A stretch of DNA of 64,000 nucleotides. Source: Kosakonia cowanii JCM 10956 = DSM 18146. Its GTDB lineage: Bacteria; Pseudomonadota; Gammaproteobacteria; Enterobacterales; Enterobacteriaceae. Shown here piece by piece: positions 19,600 through 30,292 of this stretch. The translations under genes were made by a program, and so were the position numbers. The notes beneath the pieces were generated by a model, which saw only the letters and a list, made by a program, of their open reading frames with translations, was not told the DNA's origin and searched no databases. The stretch covers positions 1,426,001 to 1,490,000 of the forward strand of contig NZ_CP019445.1 of assembly GCF_001975225.1 (NCBI RefSeq), in the 5' to 3' direction. Position 1 is the first letter of the stretch. Every line of letters begins with the position of its first letter.

Positions 19600-20427
19600 A
19601 TGACACATCCAACGGTGATTAAACTCGCTGACGGCAATCTGATGCCGCAACTGGGTCTTGGCGTGTGGAAAGCGAGCAACGAGGAAGTGGTTACCGCCAT
19701 CCATAAAGCTCTGGAAGTGGGTTATCGCTCTATCGATACCGCCGCGGCTTACAAGAACGAAGAGGGTGTTGGTAAAGCCTTAGCCAGCGCGGGCGTGCCG
19801 CGTGAAGAGCTGTTCATCACCACCAAGCTGTGGAATGACGATCAGAAACGCCCGGCCGAGGCCTTTAAAGAGAGCCTGGAGAAGCTTCAACTCGACTATG
19901 TCGATCTCTATCTGATGCACTGGCCGGTTCCGGCAATCGATCACTATGTCGAGGCCTGGAAAGGGATGATCGAGCTGCAACAGCAGGGGCTGATTAAGAG
20001 TATCGGCGTCTGTAACTTCCAGACCCACCATCTGCAAAAGCTCATCGATGAAACCAGCGTCATTCCGGTGATTAACCAGATTGAACTCCATCCGCTGCTG
20101 CAACAGCGCCAGCTGCATGCCTGGAACGCGACGCACAAGATCCAGACTGAGTCCTGGAGCCCGCTGGCACAGGGTGGTGAAGGCGTTTTCGATCAGAAGA
20201 TCATTCGCGATCTGGCGGATAAATATGGCAAAACCCCGGCGCAGATCGTTATTCGCTGGCATCTCGACAGCGGTCTGGTGGTGATCCCGAAATCGGTCAC
20301 CCCTGCGCGCATCGTTGAGAACTTCGACGTCTGGGATTTCCGCCTCGATAAAGATGAGCTAAGCGAAATTGCCAAACTGGACGAGGGCAAACGCCTCGGG
20401 CCAGACCCGGATCAGTTCGGCGGTTAA
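19600..20427 (+). CDS. dkgA: 2,5-diketo-D-gluconate reductase A / methylglyoxal reductase DkgA
   Basis: Monomeric NADPH aldo-keto reductase (AKR5C). It reduces 2,5-diketo-D-gluconate, methylglyoxal and furfural. It is 275 aa as in E. coli. The AKR signature DTAAAYKNEEGVG carries the catalytic Asp and Tyr; the Lys is in FITTKLWN, the His in LYLMHWPVP, and the cofactor segment is VVIPKSVTPARIVENF. Strong ribosome site AAGGAGAAATGC. In E. coli it is co-induced with yqhD by YqhC. Its stop is followed by REP elements. Confidence 0.96.
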   Translation: MTHPTVIKLADGNLMPQLGLGVWKASNEEVVTAIHKALEVGYRSIDTAAAYKNEEGVGKALASAGVPREELFITTKLWNDDQKRPAEAFKESLEKLQLDYVDLYLMHWPVPAIDHYVEAWKGMIELQQQGLIKSIGVCNFQTHHLQKLIDETSVIPVINQIELHPLLQQRQLHAWNATHKIQTESWSPLAQGGEGVFDQKIIRDLADKYGKTPAQIVIRWHLDSGLVVIPKSVTPARIVENFDVWDFRLDKDELSEIAKLDEGKRLGPDPDQFGG

Positions 20428-20429
20428 AG

Positions 20430-20550
20430 AGTATAGGCCGGACTTAAACGTAGGCCGGATAAGGCGAAGCCGCCATCCGGCATAATGCCAGCGCCATGCC
20501 TTGCCGGATGGCGCTGGCGCTTATCCGGCCTACAAGGTAATCCGGCCTAC
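20430..20550. repeat. REP pair (BIME) between dkgA and ygiQ
   Basis: Two REP palindromes in opposite orientation: GCCGGATAAGGCG...CATCCGGC at 20454-20481 and GCCGGATGGCGCT...TATCCGGC at 20503-20529. Shorter TCCGGCCTAC fragments flank them. The genes around are convergent. Confidence 0.85.
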
Positions 20551-20558
20551 AAATCAAC

Positions 20559-22694
20559 TTAGCGCGTCGCTTTTTTTCTCTGGTGCGCAATCGGCGTATG
20601 TTTGGTTAATGCCGGTCGCGCGCTGCGGCTCTGGCGGCGCGCTTCGCGCATCTCCTCCATCGTTGGCTCAGGCACCAGGCACTCGCGGCGGGAACCAATC
20701 AGGTGCTTTTTCCCCATCGCCTCAAGCGCCTGGCGCAGCAGCGGCCAGTTGGCCGGATCGTGGTAGCGCAGCAGCGCTTTATGCAGGCGGCGCTGCTTCT
20801 CCCCTCTCGGCACCACCACCTCTTCACTTTTGTAATCGATCTTCGACAGCGGGTTTTTGCCGGTGTAATACATGGTTGTCGAGTTGGCCAGCGGCGACGG
20901 GTAGAAGTTCTGCACCTGGTCGAGACGGAATCGGTGGCGCTTCAGCCACAGCGCCAGGTTCACCATATCCTCATCACGCGTGCCGGGGTGCGCAGAGATA
21001 AAGTAGGGGATCAGATACTGCTCTTTGCCCGCCTGCTTCGAGTAGGTGTCGAAAAGCTGCTTAAAGCGGTCATAGCTGCCCATGCCCGGCTTCATCATCT
21101 TCGACAGCGGCCCCGCTTCAGTATGTTCCGGCGCTATCTTCAGATAGCCGCCAACGTGGTGCGTCGCCAGCTCTTTGACATAGCGCGGATCTTCCACCGC
21201 CAGATCGTACCGCACGCCGGAGGCGATCAGGATCTTCTTGATGCCGCGCAGATCGCGGGCACGCCGGTAGAGATCGATGGTCGGCTGATGGTTGGTGTCC
21301 ATATGCGGGCAGATCTCCGGATAGACACAGGAGAGGCGTCGACAGGTTTGCTCGGCGCGCGGCGAGGTACAGCGCAGCATATACATATTGGCCGTTGGCC
21401 CGCCCAGATCGGAGATCACCCCGGTAAAACCGGGCACCGTGTCGCGAATCGCTTCGATCTCATTGATGATCGAATCCTCGGAGCGGCTCTGAATAATGCG
21501 CCCTTCATGCTCGGTGATGGAGCAGAAGGAGCAGCCGCCGAAACAGCCGCGCATAATGTTAATCGAGAAGCGGATCATGTCGTAGGCCGGAATGCGGCTC
21601 TCGCCATAGGCCGGGTGCGGCACGCGCTGGTAAGGCAGCGCAAAGACGCTGTCCATCTCTTCGGTGGAGAGCGGAATGGCCGGCGGGTTGATCCAGATAT
21701 AGCGATCGCCATGCTTTTGCAGCAGCGCGCGGGCACAGCCGGGGTTAGTTTCGTGGTGCAGAATGCGCGACGCATGGGCATAGAGCACTTTGTCCGCTTT
21801 CACCTTCTCGTAAGAGGGGAGCAGCACATAGGTTTTTTCCCACGGCTTCGGGCGCGGCGGCTGCACGATCACGCGTTTCGCGGCCTGCGGCTCAACGGGT
21901 TTATTATCGGCACAGGGCAGATCTTCGCCGTACGGATGGGGGATCGGATCGATCTTCCCCGGCGTGTCGAGGCGGGTGGAATCCACCCCGCTCCAGCCTG
22001 GCAGCGCCTCTTTGACCATAATCGCCGTATTGCGCACATCGCGGATCTGGCCTATCGGCTCCCCGGCGGCAAGGCGGTGCGCGACTTCCACCAGCGGGCG
22101 CTCGCCATTGCCGAACATCAGCATATCCGCCTTCGAATCGACCAGCACCGAGCGGCGCACGGTATCAGACCAGTAGTCATAATGGGCGGTGCGGCGCAAG
22201 CTGGCCTCAATCCCGCCGAGGATCACCGGCACCTCTCTCCACGCCTCTTTGCAGCGCTGGGTATAAACTAGCGTCGCGCGGTCCGGGCGCTTGCCGGCCA
22301 CGTTATCTGGCGTATAAGCATCGTCATGGCGCAGCTTACGATCGGCGGTATACCGGTTGATCATCGAATCCATATTGCCGGCGGTGACGCCGAAAAAGAG
22401 GTTCGGTTTGCCGAGGCGCATAAAGTCCGTTTTGCTGCTCCAGTCCGGCTGGGCGATGATGCCGACGCGAAAGCCCTGCGCTTCCAGCATTCTTCCGCAG
22501 ATCGCCATGCCGAAGCTCGGGTGATCGACATAGGCGTCGCCGGTCACGAGGATGATGTCGCAGCTGTCCCAGCCGAGTTCATCCATCTCTTCGCGCGACA
22601 TCGGCAGAAAAGGCGCGGGGCCGAAGCAGGCCGCCCAGTACTGCGGCCAGGAGAAAAGATCGCGATCCGGCTGGATCAGGGAGAGTGCGCTCAT
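20559..22694 (-). CDS. ygiQ: Radical SAM protein YgiQ (UPF0313)
   Basis: Radical SAM enzyme of unknown reaction, 711 aa. The [4Fe-4S] motif is Cys384-x3-Cys388-x2-Cys391 in [11 protein letters not shown]. An N-terminal cobalamin-binding-like domain (about 1-330) precedes the TIM-barrel core, which ends with the conserved [20 protein letters not shown]. The tail is about 28 residues shorter than that of E. coli YgiQ (739 aa as I recall), losing the Lys/Ala-rich extension. The E. coli chromosome annotates this gene as split in some versions; here it is intact. In the same direction as ftsP, plsC and parC downstream on the map. Confidence 0.94.
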   Translation of the reverse strand: MSALSLIQPDRDLFSWPQYWAACFGPAPFLPMSREEMDELGWDSCDIILVTGDAYVDHPSFGMAICGRMLEAQGFRVGIIAQPDWSSKTDFMRLGKPNLFFGVTAGNMDSMINRYTADRKLRHDDAYTPDNVAGKRPDRATLVYTQRCKEAWREVPVILGGIEASLRRTAHYDYWSDTVRRSVLVDSKADMLMFGNGERPLVEVAHRLAAGEPIGQIRDVRNTAIMVKEALPGWSGVDSTRLDTPGKIDPIPHPYGEDLPCADNKPVEPQAAKRVIVQPPRPKPWEKTYVLLPSYEKVKADKVLYAHASRILHHETNPGCARALLQKHGDRYIWINPPAIPLSTEEMDSVFALPYQRVPHPAYGESRIPAYDMIRFSINIMRGCFGGCSFCSITEHEGRIIQSRSEDSIINEIEAIRDTVPGFTGVISDLGGPTANMYMLRCTSPRAEQTCRRLSCVYPEICPHMDTNHQPTIDLYRRARDLRGIKKILIASGVRYDLAVEDPRYVKELATHHVGGYLKIAPEHTEAGPLSKMMKPGMGSYDRFKQLFDTYSKQAGKEQYLIPYFISAHPGTRDEDMVNLALWLKRHRFRLDQVQNFYPSPLANSTTMYYTGKNPLSKIDYKSEEVVVPRGEKQRRLHKALLRYHDPANWPLLRQALEAMGKKHLIGSRRECLVPEPTMEEMREARRQSRSARPALTKHTPIAHQRKKATR

Positions 22695-22815
22695 CGTGCT
22701 TCCAGAAAAGGTAAAAAGGGAGTCAAAGGGCGGCGATTATACGCCCTCTTTGTAGGGGAATAGAAGGAGGTTTTTTCAGCACCCGGCAGGCAGAGCGCCG
22801 CCGGGTTGGAGGAAA

Positions 22816-24228
22816 TTACGGCGCGGGGTTGACCAGCAGCTGGCCGACTGAGCCGCGATCGGCCATCTCCAGCGTCTGGCTCTGGAACTGGAACGGGAAG
22901 TGCGGCCACGAAGGTTGACCAAACCACACCAGCAGTTCCACCTGGCCGTCGATCCAGACGGTATCTTTCCAGCCGCGATCTTCCGGGAACGGCAGCGCGC
23001 CGTTGACGCTGCGCAGCATAAACATCGCGCCTTCAATATGGAACGACTGCGGCATCTCTGCGCGCACCGTCCAGCGCTCCCAGGTGCCCTGCTGGGCGGT
23101 CACATCGATGCGCTGTGGATCCCACAGCTGGCCATTGATACCCGGATCGCTACCGAGGGTCATGTCCCGGCTGCGCGACGGCGAACCGGCCATCAGATCC
23201 GCAGGCAGCAGACGCATCGGCAGGGTATCCGTCACCAGCGGCAGCAGACCGGTAGGACGCAACGTCAGTACCAGCGTGGAGATAAGGATGCTCGACGGCT
23301 CAAACAGGCCGCGCAGCCGATCCATGATCCCCGCCGCTTCGCCGCAGGTAATCGAAACTTCATCACCGTTGGTCATATCGACCAGCACTTCGCGCCGCTC
23401 ACCGGGTGCCAGCGACAGCTGTTTGACCGACACCGGCGCAGGCAGGAAGCCCTGATCACCGGCGATTACATGCAGGGCGCGGCCGTCGCTCATCTGTAGC
23501 AGATAGCGCCGGGAGTTGGAGGCATTGAGCAGACGCAGGCGCACCCAGCCGCGGGAGACTTCGACAAAGGGGCTTTGCGCGCCGTTGACCATCAGCGTAT
23601 CGCCGACAAACCCACCGCTGCCCGGCTCGCTGTACTCCGGGGTACCGAAGTTATCCAGCCGCTTATCCTGAATGATGATCGGAAAGTCATCCACGCCGTA
23701 GTGATTGGGGATCGGCAGCGCTTTGCTGATCTCATCTTCCACCAGCCACATCCCCGCCAGACCGCTATAGACCTGCTCAGCGGTGCGGTTCGGCGTGTTG
23801 GCGTGATACCACAATGTCGCGGCGCTCTGGCGAATTGGCAGCACCGGTGCCCAGTCATTGCTGGCGCTCATCATGCGCGCGGCGCCGCCCATCAGCGGGC
23901 CTGGCACCTGCAGGCCGCTCACGGTCATCGCCACGCTTTCCGTCAGCCGGTTGCTGTAAATCAGCTTTACGTCATCGCCATTCCACACGCGGATGGTCGG
24001 CCCGAGATAGCGACCGTTGATGCCGGAAACCGGCGCGCGGGTGCCTTTAACAAAGGACCAGTGCGCGCGCTGGAGCGTCATAAAAAGCGGCTGTCCGCGC
24101 CGCGATTCGAGCAGCGGCGGAACGGGCAGCGGCGGTTGCTGCCCGGCAGCATTCGCCCTCAGCGGCACTGCGCTGGTACATAGCGCAAGGCCGGAAGCCT
24201 GAAGAAACTGACGCCGACTGAGTGACAT
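22816..24228 (-). CDS. ftsP: Cell-division protein FtsP (SufI), Tat-exported cupredoxin
   Basis: Periplasmic multicopper-oxidase-like protein that protects the divisome under stress. It lacks copper-ligand sets, as in E. coli. It is 470 aa from ATG 24228, chosen because GGAG lies 8 nt upstream and the length equals E. coli SufI. The Tat signal peptide carries SRRQFLQ (residues 4-10) and ends ANA (about 27). Three cupredoxin domains follow, with conserved LWYHANTPNRTAEQVYSGLAG-type sequence in domain 1. It lies between plsC (upstream in transcription) and ygiQ. Confidence 0.95.
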   Translation of the reverse strand: MSLSRRQFLQASGLALCTSAVPLRANAAGQQPPLPVPPLLESRRGQPLFMTLQRAHWSFVKGTRAPVSGINGRYLGPTIRVWNGDDVKLIYSNRLTESVAMTVSGLQVPGPLMGGAARMMSASNDWAPVLPIRQSAATLWYHANTPNRTAEQVYSGLAGMWLVEDEISKALPIPNHYGVDDFPIIIQDKRLDNFGTPEYSEPGSGGFVGDTLMVNGAQSPFVEVSRGWVRLRLLNASNSRRYLLQMSDGRALHVIAGDQGFLPAPVSVKQLSLAPGERREVLVDMTNGDEVSITCGEAAGIMDRLRGLFEPSSILISTLVLTLRPTGLLPLVTDTLPMRLLPADLMAGSPSRSRDMTLGSDPGINGQLWDPQRIDVTAQQGTWERWTVRAEMPQSFHIEGAMFMLRSVNGALPFPEDRGWKDTVWIDGQVELLVWFGQPSWPHFPFQFQSQTLEMADRGSVGQLLVNPAP

Positions 24229-24298
24229 ATTTGCTCCGAGTAACACTGACTTAATACGCCAGAGGCTGGGTGCCTCCGGGTTTGCTCACAACTGACGT

Positions 24299-25036
24299 TT
24301 ATACCCGACCGGCGGCTTCGCGTTCTGCCACTTCTTTATCGAGCTCTTCGATTTTTGCCGCCATCAGTTCGCGGCAGTGGGTCGCTAACTGGCGAACCTG
24401 ATCTTTACCGAACTGCGTAACATCCACCGGCGGCAGCATTTCAACAATCACCAGCCCATTCTTCAGGCGGTTGAGATTCACTTTATTCGAGGTGGTGGAG
24501 ACGCAGACCGGAATAATCGGCACACCGGCTGCAATCGCGGCGTGGAACGCACCGGTTTTAAATGGCAGCAGGCCGCGACCACGGCTACGCGTCCCTTCCG
24601 GGAACATCCAGACCGAGATGTTACGTTTCTGGATCTGCTTCACCACCTGCGCGATGGTGCCGTGCGCTTTGGCGCGGTTATCACGGTCAATCAGCAGGTT
24701 GCCGGTCAGCCAGTAGAGTTGACCAAAAAACGGGATCCACAGCAGGCTCTTTTTACCCACGGTAACCGTCGGCGGCAGCACAATGCTGGAGGCGGTGACC
24801 ATATCGTAGTTGTTTTGGTGGTTAGCGATATAGATGGCGTTGCCGAACTTATCCGCGCCCGGCGGCAGGCGTCTTTCCACTTTCAGCCCGCACACTGGCG
24901 CAAGGCGACCAAAAAGATGGCCGAAGGTGGCAACATGTTTTGGGTTTCTTGGACTGAGCAGGCAGTAAATCGAGCCGAATATCGAGACAAGAATGGAGTA
25001 GATAACGATGATGATGACACGAAAAATAAATAACAT
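24299..25036 (-). CDS. plsC: 1-acyl-sn-glycerol-3-phosphate acyltransferase PlsC
   Basis: Inner-membrane acyltransferase that makes phosphatidic acid from lysophosphatidic acid. It is 245 aa from ATG 25036, matching E. coli, with AGAGG upstream; the frame extends 13 codons further but without homology. Motif I is NHQNNYD (HX4D catalytic dyad), followed by KKSLLWIPFFGQLYWLTGNLLIDR, motif III FPEGTRSRG and motif IV VPIIPVCVS. One or two N-terminal hydrophobic segments anchor it. Confidence 0.97.
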   Translation of the reverse strand: MLFIFRVIIIVIYSILVSIFGSIYCLLSPRNPKHVATFGHLFGRLAPVCGLKVERRLPPGADKFGNAIYIANHQNNYDMVTASSIVLPPTVTVGKKSLLWIPFFGQLYWLTGNLLIDRDNRAKAHGTIAQVVKQIQKRNISVWMFPEGTRSRGRGLLPFKTGAFHAAIAAGVPIIPVCVSTTSNKVNLNRLKNGLVIVEMLPPVDVTQFGKDQVRQLATHCRELMAAKIEELDKEVAEREAAGRV

Positions 25037-25211
25037 AGCGACCTCTGAAGCCCATACCCTGAGCATTATATACACGCCAGCGTAAATCCGCTGATGCTGG
25101 CTGCGCCTCGCTGACCGCCATGCGGTCCGGGCTTGTGTTATGCGGCCTTTAAAAAGAACGTATTGTTAATCGCAATCTGCGAATAAACAACGTCTTTACG
25201 GGAAATTTCTA

Positions 25212-25240
25212 AGAAATATCTCCCCGCGCGCGGCGGGGAG
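25212..25240 (-). terminator. Probable parC terminator
   Basis: GC-rich inverted repeat 25220-25227 with 25233-25240 (CTCCCCGC/GCGGGGAG). On the minus strand it is followed by ATATTTCTTAG. It starts 14 bp past the parC stop. Confidence 0.6.
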
Positions 25241-25253
25241 AGGATGATGAAGA

Positions 25254-27512
25254 TTACTCTTCGCTATCGCCCGCGCCCGGACGGGTCGGCGAGTCGATCT
25301 CTATGCGGTCAATCTTCTGCAAACCGCGCATCAGCGTACCGCGACGTCCGCGCTCGCCATGCACTTTTTGCAGCTCTTCCGGACGCAGTTTGATCTTGCG
25401 TTTGCCGACGTGGAGCGTCAGCGTGCTCTGCGGAGGCAGCAGGTAGAGGTGCGCCAGCGCGTCGCTGCCTTTCGCCGCTTCAGCGGAAGGTATGCCGATG
25501 ATTTTGTTGCCTTTGCCTTTCGAGAGCTGCGGCAGATCGCTGACCGGGAACATCAGCATGCGGCCGGCGGCGGTGATCGCCAGCAGCATATCGTCGTCGT
25601 GCTCGATGGCAATCGGTGCCATTACACGCGCGTTCTCCGGCAGGTTGATCAGCGCTTTACCGGCACGGTTACGGGCAATTAAGTCATTGAAGGTACAGAC
25701 GAAACCGTAACCGGCATCGGATGCCATCAGCAGCTTCTGATCTTCATTGCTCATCATCATATGCTCAACCGTCGCGCCCGGCGGCAGCGTCAGCTTGCCA
25801 GTGATCGGCTCGCCCTGCCCGCGCGCCGACGGCAGCGAAATCGGGTCGACAGCATAGCTGCGCCCGGTGGTATCGATAAAGACCACCGGCTGGTTGCTCT
25901 TGCCCTTCGCCGACGCTTTCCAGCTGTCGCCCGCTTTGTAGCTCAAACCCTGCGCGTCAATGTCATGCCCTTTGGCGCTGCGTACCCAGCCCATCTGCGA
26001 CAGCACAATCGTCACCGGCTCTGACGGCAACATATCGTGCTCGCTCATCGCTTTGGCCTCTTCGCGCTCGTGCAGCGGTGAGCGGCGATCATCGCCGAAA
26101 GCAGTGGCATCGGCCTGCAGCTCTTTTTTCAGCAGGGTGTTCATCTTGCGCTCGGAAGCGAGGATCGCCTGCAGCTGATCGCGCTCTTTTTCCAGCTCGC
26201 TCTGCTCGCCGCGGATCTTCATCTCTTCCAGTTTGGCGAGATGGCGCAGTTTTAACTCAAGAATGGCTTCCGCCTGGGTTTCACTGATGCCGAAACGCGA
26301 CATCAGCACCGGCTTCGGCTCATCTTCGCCGCGGATAATCTCAATCACTTCGTCGATATTGAGGAACGCCACCAGCAAACCTTCAAGGATATGCAGGCGC
26401 TTGAGCACTTTCTCCAGGCGGTGATTCAGGCGGCGGCGCACCGTATCGCGGCGGAAGGTCAGCCATTCGGTGAGGATCTCCAGCAGGTTTTTCACCGCCG
26501 GACGACCATCGAGGCCAATCATATTGAGGTTGATGCGGTAGCTCTTCTCCAGATCGGTGGTGGCGAAGAGGTGGTTCATCACCTGATCCATATCGACGCG
26601 GTTGGAGCGCGGCACCACCACCAGGCGGGTCGGGTTTTCGTGGTCCGACTCATCGCGCAGGTCATCGACCATCGGCAATTTTTTATTGCGCATCTGGCTT
26701 GCGATCTGCTCCAGCACGCGCGCGCCGGAGACCTGGTGCGGCAGCGCGGTGATCACCACGGCGCCATCCTCTTTTTTCCACACCGCGCGCATACGCACGG
26801 AGCCGCGACCGTTCTGGTAGATTTTGCGGATTTCAGCACGTGAAGTGATGATCTCTGCTTCGGTCGGGTAGTCCGGCCCCTGGACAATATCCAGCAGCTC
26901 ATCGAGGGTGGTTTTTGGCTGGTCAATCAGCGCCATCGCCGCGTTGGCGACTTCGCGCAGGTTGTGCGGCGGAATGTCCGTCGCCATACCGACTGCAATC
27001 CCGGTGGTGCCGTTCAGCAAAATGTTCGGCAGGCGGGCAGGCAGCATTTTCGGCTCCTGCAGCGTACCGTCGAAGTTCGGCACCCACTCAACGGTGCCCT
27101 GCCCCAGCTCGCTCAGCAGCAGCTCGGCATATTTCGACAGGCGGGATTCGGTATAACGCATGGCGGCAAAGGATTTCGGATCGTCCGGTGCCCCCCAGTT
27201 CCCCTGGCCGTCGACCAGCGGGTAGCGATAGGAGAAGGGCTGCGCCATCAGCACCATCGCTTCATAGCAGGCGCTGTCGCCGTGCGGGTGGTATTTACCC
27301 AGAACGTCGCCCACGGTACGGGCGGATTTCTTGAACTTCGCGCTGGCGCTCAGCCCCAGTTCAGACATTGCGTAGACGATGCGACGCTGAACGGGTTTCA
27401 GGCCATCACCGATAAACGGCAACGCACGATCCATGATGACGTACATGGAGTAGTTCAGGTATGCGTTTTCCGTAAATTCATGCAGCGCAAGGCGCTCTGC
27501 CATATCGCTCAT
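25254..27512 (-). CDS. parC: DNA topoisomerase IV subunit A ParC
   Basis: Breakage-reunion subunit of topoisomerase IV, which decatenates daughter chromosomes; partner of ParE at 37614-39506. It is 752 aa from ATG 27512 (GAGGAA upstream), the same as E. coli. The catalytic tyrosine is in [10 protein letters not shown] (Tyr120). The quinolone-resistance region reads [12 protein letters not shown], with wild-type Ser80 and Glu84. The C-terminal beta-pinwheel domain ends [12 protein letters not shown]. Confidence 0.98.
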   Translation of the reverse strand: MSDMAERLALHEFTENAYLNYSMYVIMDRALPFIGDGLKPVQRRIVYAMSELGLSASAKFKKSARTVGDVLGKYHPHGDSACYEAMVLMAQPFSYRYPLVDGQGNWGAPDDPKSFAAMRYTESRLSKYAELLLSELGQGTVEWVPNFDGTLQEPKMLPARLPNILLNGTTGIAVGMATDIPPHNLREVANAAMALIDQPKTTLDELLDIVQGPDYPTEAEIITSRAEIRKIYQNGRGSVRMRAVWKKEDGAVVITALPHQVSGARVLEQIASQMRNKKLPMVDDLRDESDHENPTRLVVVPRSNRVDMDQVMNHLFATTDLEKSYRINLNMIGLDGRPAVKNLLEILTEWLTFRRDTVRRRLNHRLEKVLKRLHILEGLLVAFLNIDEVIEIIRGEDEPKPVLMSRFGISETQAEAILELKLRHLAKLEEMKIRGEQSELEKERDQLQAILASERKMNTLLKKELQADATAFGDDRRSPLHEREEAKAMSEHDMLPSEPVTIVLSQMGWVRSAKGHDIDAQGLSYKAGDSWKASAKGKSNQPVVFIDTTGRSYAVDPISLPSARGQGEPITGKLTLPPGATVEHMMMSNEDQKLLMASDAGYGFVCTFNDLIARNRAGKALINLPENARVMAPIAIEHDDDMLLAITAAGRMLMFPVSDLPQLSKGKGNKIIGIPSAEAAKGSDALAHLYLLPPQSTLTLHVGKRKIKLRPEELQKVHGERGRRGTLMRGLQKIDRIEIDSPTRPGAGDSEE

Positions 27513-27621
27513 TAATCGTGATTCCTCAACGTATGCGCCCACCTTTTCGGCGGCAATATTGCCGCAGATACTACCCTATCTGCGGCGAGGAGTCATAGCG
27601 ATGAGCGATTTTTTCACGCGC

Positions 27622-27639
27622 GGTCAGCGCTTACTGACC
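27622..27639 (-). terminator. Hairpin overlapping the ygiW stop
   Basis: 6-bp inverted repeat GGTCAG/CTGACC around the ygiW stop codon, followed on the minus strand by GCGCGTGAAAAAATC. The T-tract is missing, so this is only a possible 3-prime end. Confidence 0.3.
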
Positions 27640-28038
27640 GACTTTGCGGATCTCTTTTACGTCGATCTCAACGGAGTTCCAGTCTTTGTCCACTTCACCC
27701 TGGATTTCGACCTTATCCTGCGGTCCAACGCTCAGCCCTTTCCAGCGTTTCTGGTCAATATCGACATTGATGGTGCCGGTGGCATCTTTGAAGGAGTAGG
27801 TATCATCCGAGATGCGCTCAACGATGTTCCCGCTAAGCGTAACCCAGGCATCATCGCGCAGGGATTTTGCGCTCTCAACGGTCGCTTTACTGCCGTTTGG
27901 CCCGGTAAAGCCGCCGCCCTGCTGAGAGGTGGTTTGTTGTTGTGCCGCCCCCGGGCCGGTAAAACCGCCCTGATTAGCAGCAAATGCCGGCGCGGCGCAG
28001 AGTGCGAGAACAGCGGTGATAGCAGCAAACTTTTTCAT
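27631..28038 (-). CDS. ygiW: Periplasmic stress protein YgiW (BOF/OB-fold)
   Basis: Small periplasmic OB-fold protein linked to peroxide and cationic-peptide resistance; in related pathogens (VisP) it binds peptidoglycan and LpxO. It is 135 aa from ATG 28038, with signal peptide 1-20 (ending APAFA). Two GGFTGP repeats sit in a Gln-rich linker. The BOF domain is about 45-135 (DDAWVTLSGNIVERISDDTYSF; DKVEIQGEVDKDWNSVEIDVKEI). AAGGGAGAGATAAG ribosome site. It is divergent from qseBC, with a QseB/PmrA-type box in between. Confidence 0.95.
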   Translation of the reverse strand: MKKFAAITAVLALCAAPAFAANQGGFTGPGAAQQQTTSQQGGGFTGPNGSKATVESAKSLRDDAWVTLSGNIVERISDDTYSFKDATGTINVDIDQKRWKGLSVGPQDKVEIQGEVDKDWNSVEIDVKEIRKVGQ

Positions 28039-28085
28039 CTTATCTCTCCCTTTTTGTTGGTAAGGCTCCATTAAGCCAGCCACTT

Positions 28086-28102
28086 CTTAACAACTTCTTA
28101 AG
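28086..28102. promoter_or_regulatory. QseB/PmrA-type direct-repeat box
   Basis: CTTAAC-AACTT-CTTAAG: two CTTAA half-sites with 11-bp period, matching the hexamer-5-hexamer PmrA/QseB pattern. It lies between ygiW and qseB, 82 bp before the qseB start, fitting autoregulation and shared control. Confidence 0.65.
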
Positions 28103-28183
28103 GCGTAAAAAGATTATTTTTCGCTGTACAACGCCCGCTGCAAGCGGGTTAACTGCCTCGAAGCCTGAGTACACGGAGAGAGT

Positions 28184-28843
28184 ATGCGAATTCTGCTGAT
28201 AGAAGATGATGCGCTGATTGGTGATGGTCTGAAGGCTGGCCTTGGCAAAAAAGGCTTCACCGTCGACTGGTTTACCGACGGCAAGCTCGGCAAAGCGGCG
28301 CTGTTTGCCGCACCTTATGACGCGGTGATCCTCGACTTAACGCTGCCGGGACTTGATGGGTTAACCATCCTGCGCGACTGGCGCGAGCAGAAGCGCAGCG
28401 AGCCGGTGCTGATCCTTACCGCGCGCGACGCCATTGAGCAGCGGGTCGAAGGGCTGCGGCTCGGCGCTGATGACTATCTCTGCAAACCCTTTGCGCTGGT
28501 GGAAGTGGCCGCCCGGCTGGAGGCGCTGATTCGCCGCACCCACGGCCAGGCGCAAAGCCTGCTGCGCCACGGCCAGGTCACCCTCGACCCGGTAAGCCTG
28601 GTCGCCACCTTTCATAACGAAACACTGGTGCTGAAACCGAAAGAGTTCGCCCTGCTGGAACTTCTGCTGCGCAACGTTGGGCGCGTGCTGCCGCGCAAAG
28701 CGATTGAAGAGAAGCTCTACAGCTGGGATGGGGATGTCTCCAGCAACGCGGTGGAGGTGCATGTGCACCATCTGCGCCGCAAGCTCGGCAGCGACTTTAT
28801 CCGCACTGTGCACGGCATCGGCTACACCTTAGGAGAGGCATGA
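28184..28843 (+). CDS. qseB: OmpR-family response regulator QseB
   Basis: Two-component response regulator paired with QseC, controlling flagella, virulence and metabolism in enterics. It is 219 aa. The receiver domain (1-115) has the acidic pocket Asp8-Asp9, phospho-acceptor Asp51 ([11 protein letters not shown]) and Lys in LCKPF. The winged-helix DNA-binding domain follows (about 125-218, [28 protein letters not shown]). Its TGA overlaps the qseC ATG (ATGA), so translation is coupled. Confidence 0.97.
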   Translation: MRILLIEDDALIGDGLKAGLGKKGFTVDWFTDGKLGKAALFAAPYDAVILDLTLPGLDGLTILRDWREQKRSEPVLILTARDAIEQRVEGLRLGADDYLCKPFALVEVAARLEALIRRTHGQAQSLLRHGQVTLDPVSLVATFHNETLVLKPKEFALLELLLRNVGRVLPRKAIEEKLYSWDGDVSSNAVEVHVHHLRRKLGSDFIRTVHGIGYTLGEA

Positions 28844-30186
28844 AATTTACGTTTCCCCATAGCCTGCGGCTGCGTCTGACGCTGCTCTTTTTGCTGCTCT
28901 CGCTGGCGGCGTGGCTCTGCGCCAGCGTCGTCGCCTGGCAGCAGACGCGCGACAAACTCGACAAGCTGTTTGATACCCAGCAGATGCTGTTTGCCAAACG
29001 CCTGAGCGTGATGAAGCTCGACCAGTTGCAAAGCGCCGCGCCGCAGGTCACTAAAAAGAAGATTAAGCATGGCCATCTTGATGATGACGTGCTGGCCTTC
29101 GCCATCTACTCCACCGACGGCAAACTGCTGCTGCACGATGGCGACAACGGGCGCGATATCCCCTACGCCTGGCGTCGCGATGGCTTTGATGATGGGCAAC
29201 TGCGCGATGATGACGATAAGTGGCGCTTTTTGTGGCTGACCGCCCCCGGCGGCGAGTACCGCATTGTGGTTGGTCAGGAGTGGGAGTATCGCCAGGAGAT
29301 GGCGCTGGAGATCATCACCTCACAGCTGACGCCGTGGCTGGTGGCGCTGCCATTAATGTTGTTACTGTTAATCGCCCTGCTGACCCGTGAGCTGCGCCCT
29401 TTGAAAAAGGTGGCGCTGGCGCTGCGTACGCGCGCTCCGGATCGCGCCGATGCGCTGGAAACCCGCGGCGTGCCCGGCGAAGTGCGCCCGCTGCTGGATG
29501 CCCTCAACCAACTCTTTGCCCGCACGCATACCATGATGCTGCGCGAGCGGCGCTTTACCTCCGACGCCGCCCATGAGCTGCGCAGCCCGCTGGCGGCGCT
29601 GAAAGTGCAGACGGAAGTCGCACAGCTCTCCGATGACGATCCCACTGCGCGCGCCAGAGCGCTGAGCCAGTTACATCTTGGGATCGATCGCGCGACCCGG
29701 CTGGTCGATCAGCTATTAACCCTTTCGCGCCTCGATTCGCTGGAGCATATGGAGGATGTCGAGACGCTGGAGCTGGATGCGCTGCTGCAATCGGCAGTGA
29801 TGGAGACCTACCACAGCGCGCAGCAGGCGGGAATGGATATCCGCCTGCATCTGAATGCCCACGACGTGCGCCGCCAGGGCCAGCCGCTGCTGCTCAGCCT
29901 GCTGGTGCGCAACCTGCTGGATAACGCCATCCGCTACAGCCCGCCGGGCAGCGTGGTGGATGTCACCCTTGAAGCCAACAGCCTGAGCGTGCGGGATAAT
30001 GGCCCAGGCGTCAGCGACGAGGCGCTGGCGCGCATTGGCGAGCGCTTCTATCGCCCGCCGGGGCAGAGTGAAACCGGCAGCGGGCTGGGGTTATCGATTG
30101 TGCAGCGTATTGCCGCTCTGCATCAGATGCAGGCCACCTTTGCTAATCATCCGGAGGGCGGTTTTATCGTTACTCTGCGCTGGTAG
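28840..30186 (+). CDS. qseC: Sensor histidine kinase QseC
   Basis: Inner-membrane sensor kinase for QseB, reported to respond to catecholamines and autoinducer-3. It is 448 aa (E. coli 449): TM1 (about 12-33), periplasmic sensor (34-160), TM2 (about 163-182), HAMP, DHp domain with phospho-acceptor His245 ([14 protein letters not shown]), and HATPase with N-box [13 protein letters not shown]1 [10 protein letters not shown] and G2 [13 protein letters not shown] overlap with qseB. Confidence 0.96.
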   Translation: MKFTFPHSLRLRLTLLFLLLSLAAWLCASVVAWQQTRDKLDKLFDTQQMLFAKRLSVMKLDQLQSAAPQVTKKKIKHGHLDDDVLAFAIYSTDGKLLLHDGDNGRDIPYAWRRDGFDDGQLRDDDDKWRFLWLTAPGGEYRIVVGQEWEYRQEMALEIITSQLTPWLVALPLMLLLLIALLTRELRPLKKVALALRTRAPDRADALETRGVPGEVRPLLDALNQLFARTHTMMLRERRFTSDAAHELRSPLAALKVQTEVAQLSDDDPTARARALSQLHLGIDRATRLVDQLLTLSRLDSLEHMEDVETLELDALLQSAVMETYHSAQQAGMDIRLHLNAHDVRRQGQPLLLSLLVRNLLDNAIRYSPPGSVVDVTLEANSLSVRDNGPGVSDEALARIGERFYRPPGQSETGSGLGLSIVQRIAALHQMQATFANHPEGGFIVTLRW

Positions 30187-30292
30187 AGGGATTATTGCTT
30201 ATTGCGCAAAAGTCTTTGCCATTATTGCCAATTTAATCGCCCCGTTGATACGGATAGAATCGCCGACAAACGTATTTATCCGGGAACAAAAA

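Noticed and set aside
20703..22271. 522-aa frame antisense to ygiQ
   Set aside because: Shadow frame produced by high GC; the radical SAM gene is intact on the other strand.
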